From NCBI RefSeq assembly GCF_019649055.1, contig NW_026570274.1, forward strand, positions 868,001-932,000: a stretch of DNA of 64,000 nucleotides, given 5' to 3'. The position numbers were made by a program, and so were the translations under genes. Source of the DNA: Paramacrobiotus metropolitanus. Its lineage: Eukaryota; Tardigrada; Eutardigrada; Parachela; Macrobiotidae. A model generated the notes under the pieces. That model had not been told where the DNA came from, did not search any database, and saw only the letters and a list, made by a program, of their open reading frames with translations. The first letter of the stretch is position 1. Each line of letters starts with the position of its first letter. Shown piece by piece: positions 58,559-64,000 of this stretch.

Positions 58559-59345
58559 ATGTCAGCACAGCCTGTGGGGCCAACTGGAGAGCCGTTACCT
58601 TCGCCCGAAACAGATGCGATTGCCCACTATGAATACTGGAAGGGACGAACTCGCGAATCGGTTCAGTTTGCCATGGCGGAGCCTCTACAGCCAAACGAAA
58701 CCATCCGAGACCGTCGACAATTGGCGATGCATACGGCAGCCCACGCGTGCATCCTTGAGGCTGACATTACGGGATATTATGTGGACATGTCATCTATCAA
58801 GAAATTCGTTGTGGAAATGCATGATGACTTCACGGAAGAACGAGTGGATTTCTTCCTTGGCGACGCTATTAATGCTGGAATCTTGCTCAAGAAGATGAGC
58901 CGCGATGGACGTTTCGTCTAGAAGTGGCCGAAGAAGTCAAGAATAACCGTGATCCAGAGACGAAGGTAATCGACACAACTAGCAAGTTTCGTCGGATGAT
59001 TCGAGTAATCCTCTACCACGGCCGATATGCCATGTCACGCACAGAAATCCAACACTGGATCTGTACGTTCGACGTACATCTGCAGGACGTGGACTACTGG
59101 CTGGAGCGCGGGCTGCGCCAACTGGTTAACCAGAAACATGTCGTCGTCGTCTACGGGAATCTTTTCGTGGACAGCTGCATCGACCTGTGGCTACGAAGCA
59201 TTCGCGGCTGCTGTCTCTGCACCACTCTGGCCCAGACCATCAGTGAGTATTTCTGTATTTTTCGAAGTAGCATTCTTGATACTTACACTTTAAAATAGCA
59301 CAGCAACGCCGCCTACTGGAAATCACGTTGTCTGTCGTAATTTAA
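58559..59345 (+). CDS. Protein with two winged-helix-like segments, frame break between them
   Basis: Exon 1 is 58559-59242 and exon 2 is 59299-59345, with a GT-AG intron of 56 bp. The first frame (120 codons, MSAQPVGPTG...) ends at a TAG at 58919-58921 just after DGRFV. A one-base shift near 58915 continues smoothly as RLEVAEEVKNN and stays open to the end. The two halves look alike: SIKKFVVEM...ERVDFFLGDAINAGILLKK...RFV and TEIQHWICT...DVDYWLERGLRQLVNQKHV...LFV. Each has a helix, then a recognition-helix-like segment, then a short beta hairpin, the pattern of winged-helix DNA-binding domains. This is a judgement by eye. The shift may be a pseudogene lesion, an assembly error or, least likely, programmed frameshifting. 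No family name can be given. Confidence 0.45.
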
Positions 59346-59374
59346 CCAGAGTGATTTAAATTGTAGATATCAAA

Positions 59375-59932
59375 ATGGGCACTATGAAGGTTATCGTAAA
59401 CGGCAAGGAGACCAAACAGCATGTCGCCGATTGCAGCTTTGGTTACGTGGGACAAGACGGGGATTTGGTTGTCGATGGCGTCATGGAGCGGCTGGACGCA
59501 ATCGAGCCCGAGAAGAACAACACCACCAACGTAAATCTGGTAATCCGGGCTAGCAAAGACGGACGCATTGAGAGAGAACCAATTATCACGCTCACTCAAC
59601 TAAAAGCTATGGGCGGCCGTCCTAAATATGTCCCCCGATCAAAGAATACGGATACCGAAAAGAAAGGCCAGAAGACCAAGGAGAAGGCCGAAAAGCCTGA
59701 CAATGAAGTGAGCACTGCAAAACCGGATGCTATTAAAAAGCCCGACGCAATCGACAAATTACTAGAACAAGTTGAACGAGAGAAGGATATTATGGATAAC
59801 TGCAAGGCGCTGGTAAACACGCTGAAGGCTCGAGCGACGATGGATGCTAAACATATCGCGTATATCCGTGAGGCTCTAGAACAACGTCTTGCGAACTTGA
59901 AGACTGCGAAGGAGAATCTAGATCTGGACTAA
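59375..59932 (+). CDS. Unrecognised charged coiled-coil protein, 185 aa
   Basis: Open frame with its ATG at 59375-59377, 30 bp after the preceding stop. TTGTAG just upstream may be a splice acceptor, so a 5' exon is possible. Residues ~1-75 are a compact mixed region (MKVIVNGKETKQHVADCSFG, then LVVDGVMERLDAI). Residues ~85-125 are Lys/Glu-rich and low-complexity (KKGQKTKEKAEKP). Residues ~125-185 form a likely coiled coil (LLEQVEREKDIMDN, LEQRLANLKTAKENL). Codon use and the closed frame look like real coding. The close spacing to the winged-helix-like gene, in the same orientation, suggests joint expression. No function is assigned. Confidence 0.5.
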   Translation: MGTMKVIVNGKETKQHVADCSFGYVGQDGDLVVDGVMERLDAIEPEKNNTTNVNLVIRASKDGRIEREPIITLTQLKAMGGRPKYVPRSKNTDTEKKGQKTKEKAEKPDNEVSTAKPDAIKKPDAIDKLLEQVEREKDIMDNCKALVNTLKARATMDAKHIAYIREALEQRLANLKTAKENLDLD

Positions 59933-60350
59933 ATAGCAGTGCTGTAACGAATGCGTATAATGCGTTTCCCGCGGCTGTTTGATAATTTGAATCTGATTTT
60001 CGGCCGACTTTTGTTTCTTCCGTTTAATCTTTTAATCTCGTTGAGTTGATCTCATCAATGTCTTAACAGGCAATTCTCATAATTCCGTACAGATTCTCAT
60101 ATAGTCATTAATTTTGCTGGTCGGACAGATCTTAATTCGGGTTTTTAATTTGGATTTATGCAGCATTTGAATAACCGCAATAAAATCGGTGTAACAGAAT
60201 GCGCAACCGTAACAACAGTGAATTCCAGTGCAGAGTGAGAAATTAGCAGCTTAAAATCAATTATCACACCTGGAACCGTGAATCAAATGCTAAAAACAAT
60301 TGTAATATTCCATCCTGGGGACAAGGTTACAGAAACCACCAAGGAAAAGT
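59933..60350. other. Spacer before the tRNA-like array
   Basis: About 420 bp, AT-rich, with no gene seen. Confidence 0.4.
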
Positions 60351-60475
60351 AAAAAAGAATTGAAAGAACGTTCAAAACTTGCAAAATTTGTATTCACGCA
60401 GGATTGAACCTTGCATCTAGGTGGACAACTAAATCCTGCTCTTGCCCATACGCTAGCATGGCTATACCACATTTT
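60351..60475 (-). ncRNA. tRNA-like unit 1
   Basis: A-box side TATAGCCATGCTAGCG near 60450-60470; B box GGTTCAATCC at 60401-60410; T6 terminator at 60351-60356. Confidence 0.5.
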
Positions 60476-60646
60476 ACTTTTAGTTTGGCAATCACTAGAG
60501 GCGCTGTTCTACGAAAATTCGCAATATCATGAAAATTCACCGCTACAGCAGCTGATAAATTTTAGGATTTCACCACTATCATGATCGCAGAATTCACGCC
60601 GACAACGGAAATATTTCCATAAGAGTGACAGTAAAAACATAGAAAC

Positions 60647-60765
60647 AAAAAGTAGGATGTTAGAAAATGCAATTTAATTTCAAGGGGTTTCGAACCCGCA
60701 ACCTTCATTGCACCTGTTGTTGTGGTTCAACAGTTCAGTGCACTACGCCACTACAATCTACGAAG
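60647..60765 (-). ncRNA. tRNA-like unit 2
   Basis: A box TGGCGTAGTGCACT at ~60737-60750; B box GCGGGTTCGAAACCCC at ~60684-60699; T5 run at 60647-60651. Confidence 0.55.
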
Positions 60766-60858
60766 TTAAACTTAAAATTCGCTCGTCGGGAGTGACCGTA
60801 AAATTAGCGATCTCGAAGCCAACATAATACTGCATATAAATTTAAAAATATAAAACCG

Positions 60859-60975
60859 AAAAAGAGGGTTGTAAATTAAACAGATTAACTTTTAGGGATT
60901 CGAACTCTAGACTTGCGAGAAGCGGGTCGGTATGGATTCTCAGTCTAGCCACTACGCCACGAGGTGCTCTACGCT
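60859..60975 (-). ncRNA. tRNA-like unit 3
   Basis: The clearest unit: A box TGGCGTAGTGGCTAGA at ~60944-60959 and B box GAGTTCGAATCCC at 60895-60907, with outer T-stem pairs TA/TA; T5 run at 60859-60863. Confidence 0.6.
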
Positions 60976-61092
60976 TTAGCCGAGTTAGATTCAACACCGG
61001 AAGCGCCATGTCGTGTATATTTAACCCTACTGCAATAAGGCACCAACGATTACTCTTGATCCCACAAAAGTACAAAAATGTAGGGCAGGGAG

Positions 61093-61208
61093 AAAAAATG
61101 TAGTTTTTAACATGCAGCATGCAACCCTGAGATTAAGACTAGCCGTTTAGGAGGTAGAACATGAGGCGAATGGCCATCATTCATAGCCACTGAACTACAA
61201 AGTCATTC
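61093..61208 (-). ncRNA. tRNA-like unit 4, degenerate B box
   Basis: A box TAGTTCAGTGGCTAT at ~61184-61198 is good. The B-box region is reduced to AGGGTTGCATGC near 61125. T6 run at 61093-61098. Confidence 0.4.
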
Positions 61209-61351
61209 GAATACAGACAAACATACGGCCAAGTGCAATGTTAACCATTGAGTGTGTATACAATTTTACGCCCAGCTCTTTGAGTTTAATTCTGACATTC
61301 TGGGGACTGTTGACAATACTTTTCCCAAGACGAAAACAAAAATATAGAACG

Positions 61352-61474
61352 AAAAAAGTAAGTTTCTCAAAATTGCAAATTAGCTGTAAGGGACTTGAAC
61401 CCGCAACCGTTTCATTTCCCCCTTGCTGCAGTTCAACGGTGCAAAGCACTATACTACGCTGTTCTACGACAGTC
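61352..61474 (-). ncRNA. tRNA-like unit 5
   Basis: A-box region AGCGTAGTATAGTGCTTTGC near 61460; B box GCGGGTTCAAGTCCC at ~61390-61404; T6 run at 61352-61357. Confidence 0.55.
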
Positions 61475-61563
61475 ATTTTTGAATTCGCTCATCGGAGAGG
61501 AACATAAAATTACAGCGGTCAACCGTAATACGTATTCGATGGTACTGTGACATTATAAAACGC

Positions 61564-61680
61564 AAAAAAAGAAGGTTTTAAGAAATGTGCATTACTTGCA
61601 AGGGTTTCGAACCCAAGGCCCTAAATTGACCGAGTCGTAGCGGAGACAAGGCGGACAAGCACTACACTACGAAGTCTCAC
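61564..61680 (-). ncRNA. tRNA-like unit 6
   Basis: A-box region TCGTAGTGTAGTGCTTGTCC near 61670 resembles a tRNA-Val D-arm; B box TGGGTTCGAAACCC near 61608; T7 run at 61564-61570, preceded by CTTAAAACCTTC. Confidence 0.55.
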
Positions 61681-61805
61681 AGCAAAACACGAAAATCCGC
61701 ACGGGAAAGGCTGTACAACTATGTGCCGCTCGCTGAAAACTGATAAGGAATTAACGGTATCACAACGAATGTGTAAGTACAACCAAATGCAAAAGTTTAG
61801 ACACG

Positions 61806-61930
61806 AAAAAGAAGGTTTTAAGAAAATGCTTTTGATTTTTAGGGATTGGAACCCAGGACCAGCAACAGGTAAACGGATTCGCCTGGTATTGTCCTCTTTA
61901 CTGGACCACTCGACTACAGGAGTCATCGAC
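61806..61930 (-). ncRNA. tRNA-like unit 7
   Basis: A-box region TAGTCGAGTGGTCCAGT near 61910 resembles the D-arm of long-variable-arm tRNAs; B box TGGGTTCCAATCCC near 61848; T5 run at 61806-61810, preceded by the same CTTAAAACCTTC as unit 6. Confidence 0.55.
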
Positions 61931-62052
61931 AAAAATAATGTTAAAAACACCGCTTGCAGTGTTCATTTTAACACCTCTCAACAGCGATTCACCCAATATT
62001 CCTTATTTTAAATCCCACGAATAAGAATGTAACGATTCATGAAATAAAGACC

Positions 62053-62160
62053 AAAAAATGAGGATATTTACAAAATCGCGTTTTTATGTGGACTGGAACC
62101 TCCGACCTCCAATGACGAAGCAACGGAAGCCTCTACTATACTAGCGGGGTCGCTCTACGT
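62053..62160 (-). ncRNA. tRNA-like unit 8
   Basis: A-box region CTAGTATAGTAGAGGC near 62138; B box GAGGTTCCAGTCCAC near 62096; T6 run at 62053-62058. Confidence 0.5.
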
Positions 62161-62698
62161 AAAATATTGGAAAAACGTCAGCACCGAAAGCGTACACAAA
62201 CACCAGGCAATAGTGAATGTGCCAGTGAGCAATCTACCTGGGCAGCCAGCTACATAAAAACCCGTACAACATCCTAACGAAAGTGTATCCTCGTGCGGTT
62301 ATGCATTACATTGTCCAAAAATTACCAACAGACAGCACGGACGGTAACTACCTAGACTTTATTAAGGCCGCAACTCGCATAGTAACTAAACAACAAAAGT
62401 GCCTTGCGGAACGAAGCGCAAAAACCATAATGTACCAGCTAAACAGTGTACAACCCGTATGTGCGAAACGCATCCTGAATAAAGGAGAAAACTAACCGCA
62501 AAACAATAAAAATACAAGATAAAACGCTACATAAATCTACAATATGAGATCTCCAAAGAGGCATGAGCGTACACATAAAAGAATGAAGGCAAGGAGATCA
62601 TAGACGTGAACGATGTTTCAGGCATTTCACACAAAATACCAGACATTCTAACAATAGTGGCGAAATCCACATCGAAAAGTCCGCCAGATAATGCCACA
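62161..62698. other. Spacer right of the tRNA-like array
   Basis: 540 bp. A 70-codon open frame at 62283-62495 has no motif and is not called. Confidence 0.4.
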
Positions 62699-62881
62699 TC
62701 AAGGAATCTTAGGAGGGAGCTTGGATACAGCCTCCTTGACGGCAATTCTGCCACGCTCAAAACGTTGCTGAGCATCAGTACGGTCGGCCATCTTCTGCGC
62801 CACAGTCTCCGTCCATGCCGTAACACGATTCTCCAGCGCCTGCTTGGCCGCTTTCTTCTTCTCCGAAGCTGGAGGAGTCAT
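62699..62881 (-). CDS. Small basic helical protein, 60 aa, unrecognised
   Basis: Frame from ATG at 62879-62881 (MTPPASEKKKAAKQALENRV) to TGA at 62699-62701. It is rich in Lys, Ala, Glu and Arg and is predicted helical throughout. It could be a complete small protein or one exon of a larger gene. The MxPPA-K-rich start recalls MSPPAKKATARK at 57956, which may be chance. No function is assigned. Confidence 0.35.
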   Translation of the reverse strand: MTPPASEKKKAAKQALENRVTAWTETVAQKMADRTDAQQRFERGRIAVKEAVSKLPPKIP

Positions 62882-63460
62882 CGTGATTTGACAAATAACC
62901 ACAGTATCACAGATTGCACAAATAAACTTAAGGCAGCGGAATCAGCGGAATAAAATCACAGTAATTGTAAATGATTAAATTAAAATAAAAATTCATAATG
63001 GGATACATTCAGGATAGGAGTTTGACAGCCGCCCATACTGGCGACCGCATACTTCGTAACCAGCGAAGTCGATTAAATGAGAGTGCCACCCGGCGGTAGG
63101 TCCGCCGTCAGCTCATTACACCGGAGTTAATGCGTATGCTGCATGTAGCGATAGATATCCGAACTTCACACTTTTAATTCCGAAACTGAATATTTGACAC
63201 TCTTTAACACCAGAAAAATTATACGACATCATCAGCAAAATTATGACCATAAGGCCGTCGTATTAATGATTTCACGAAAACAGAGCCTTTAACGATTAGG
63301 GCTGCTATCACAACTATTAAAAGAGCAGAACAGCGTTCATTTAACACATTCACAACGCGGCAGCTGAAAAATTATACACCAAAAGCATGCCACACTGAGT
63401 CAGCATTAAAAACGCGGAAGAGGCACAGAACAGCAGAGATTTAAACAAATGGCCCATACT
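62882..63460. other. Spacer with a short GC hairpin
   Basis: About 580 bp with no gene. CGGCGGTAGGTCCGCCG near 63091-63108 is a 6-bp-stem hairpin with a 5-nt loop. Confidence 0.4.
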
Positions 63461-64000
63461 TTAAATCATCGAGCTGTAATTTAAACACACAAACGGCCGA
63501 TCGACAAAAGTCCTCACTTCCAAAAGTGGGAATTCCACGCAGAGGATGACGCTGCCCAAAATGCGCTTGCGTTCTTCTTCGGTTTCTGGATGATGCCGAA
63601 GTCTTCGTCCACCCACAGCATGTCCACAGGCAAGACATTTGACTGGATCCGGAAAATCCAGCTTGTTCTCTGCCCACCAGTCATGCAAGATCTAAGTCTG
63701 GCTCTTCCAATCCTCCAATTGCCAGATCCCCAAATATTCCGGGACAGGTTCATCAATTTCAGCCGCTGGTTCAGCCGGCTGTTGAACTTCAGGCTCAGAC
63801 CAACGAATGCGGCCACAGGTACCAGGGCCAAAATTCTCACAGTCGACACAGCAGAGTTCTTCTTCCCATGCGCTTTTCTCTTCAGCCTCTTCAGCTTCCA
63901 GCGTGAAGACGGCGAGTGCGCGGAGATTCCGGTCTTGGTGGCAGCGGCGGTAAATTCATACCCGCCCGAATACGGTCCGCGGCTGCACGGCAGATCAACG
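63461..64000 (-). pseudogene. Partial cysteine-rich coding segment, interrupted, runs off the window
   Basis: One frame is coding-like from the window edge down to a TAG at 63692-63694: an acidic stretch (EAEEAEEKSAWEEEL), then CCVDCENFGPGTC, an acidic Pro/Ala-rich linker, and PEYLGIWQLEDW. The same frame resumes after the TAG with HDWWAENKLDFPDPVKCLACG and ends at a TAA at 63461-63463. The stop may be a lesion, or GACTTAG may be a splice acceptor with an unseen donor. The C-x2-C pairs suggest metal binding. I cannot name the family. Partial, because the 5' end is outside the window. Confidence 0.35.

Larger units (their letters stand above)
60351..62160 (-). repeat. Tandem array of eight divergent tRNA-like Pol III-type units
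   Basis: Eight units on the minus strand. Each has a tRNA D-arm-like A box, a 45-60 nt variable middle, a T-arm-like B box (core GGGTTCGAA..CCC), a 40-60 nt tail and a run of five or more T. B boxes lie near 60405, 60692, 60901, 61125, 61398, 61608, 61848 and 62096, that is 209-287 bp apart. Flanks are also related: the segments right of units 2 and 5 share AATTCGCTC.TCGG and TAAAATTA, so whole ~240-bp blocks were duplicated. The middles differ completely from unit to unit. Confidence 0.7.

Noticed and set aside
60351-62160. CRISPR array
   Set aside because: The repeated parts are diverged Pol III promoter boxes, the spacing is irregular, and the context is eukaryotic.
60351-62160. Ordinary functional tRNA gene cluster
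   Set aside because: Acceptor and anticodon stems do not pair well by eye, the distance between A and B boxes varies, and the terminator lies 40-60 nt beyond the T-arm.
53500-64000. Retrotransposon or DNA transposon body
   Set aside because: I found no reverse transcriptase, integrase, DDE or rolling-circle motif in any frame, and no paired terminal repeats.

Overview
This is a metazoan nuclear window: spliced genes with GT-AG introns of about 50 to 4000 bp, AT-rich spacers, a class A GPCR, a secreted cathepsin B-like protease, a PH-domain adaptor and UPF1-type helicases with the animal CH zinc-binding domain. The style, with orphan GPCR families, compact genes and many local duplicates, would suit a tardigrade or another small ecdysozoan. 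That is an inference, not something the sequence proves.

Layout. 0-8 kb: a segmental duplication of a zinc-finger gene (decayed copy at 1-1003, intact copy at 3701-4912), a short GPCR relic at 1950-2030 and an intact orphan GPCR at 6748-7902, all on the minus strand. 9.6-12.2 kb: a six-exon cathepsin B-like gene whose C-terminus carries three cysteine-rich modules on Thr-rich linkers (minus). 16.3-22.3 kb: a seven-exon PH-domain adaptor (plus). 24.6-53.5 kb: four head-to-tail paralogs of the nonsense-mediated-decay helicase UPF1. Copies A, B and C are open from start to stop and copy D is broken. A GPCR pseudogene and an AIG1-like GTPase with three reading-frame breaks sit between C and D. 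53.5-64 kb: a different landscape, with a perfect 91-bp palindrome, short unrecognised ORFs on both strands (RGG-rich, acidic, winged-helix-like, coiled-coil), and eight divergent tRNA-like Pol III-type units spaced about 210-290 bp apart at 60.35-62.16 kb.

The UPF1 copies keep the CH domain, domain 1B, both RecA lobes and helicase motifs I to VI, so A, B and C look like working ATP-dependent RNA helicases. They lack the N-terminal extension and the SQ-rich C-terminal tail of canonical UPF1. Copies C and D also share about 1.1 kb of upstream sequence, so D is the youngest copy. Copy D has a frameshift in the CH domain and no final exon. The two most notable signals are this UPF1 expansion and the tRNA-like array.

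Exon borders were set by hand from splice-site consensus, reading-frame continuity and comparison among the paralogs. Similarities were judged by eye.
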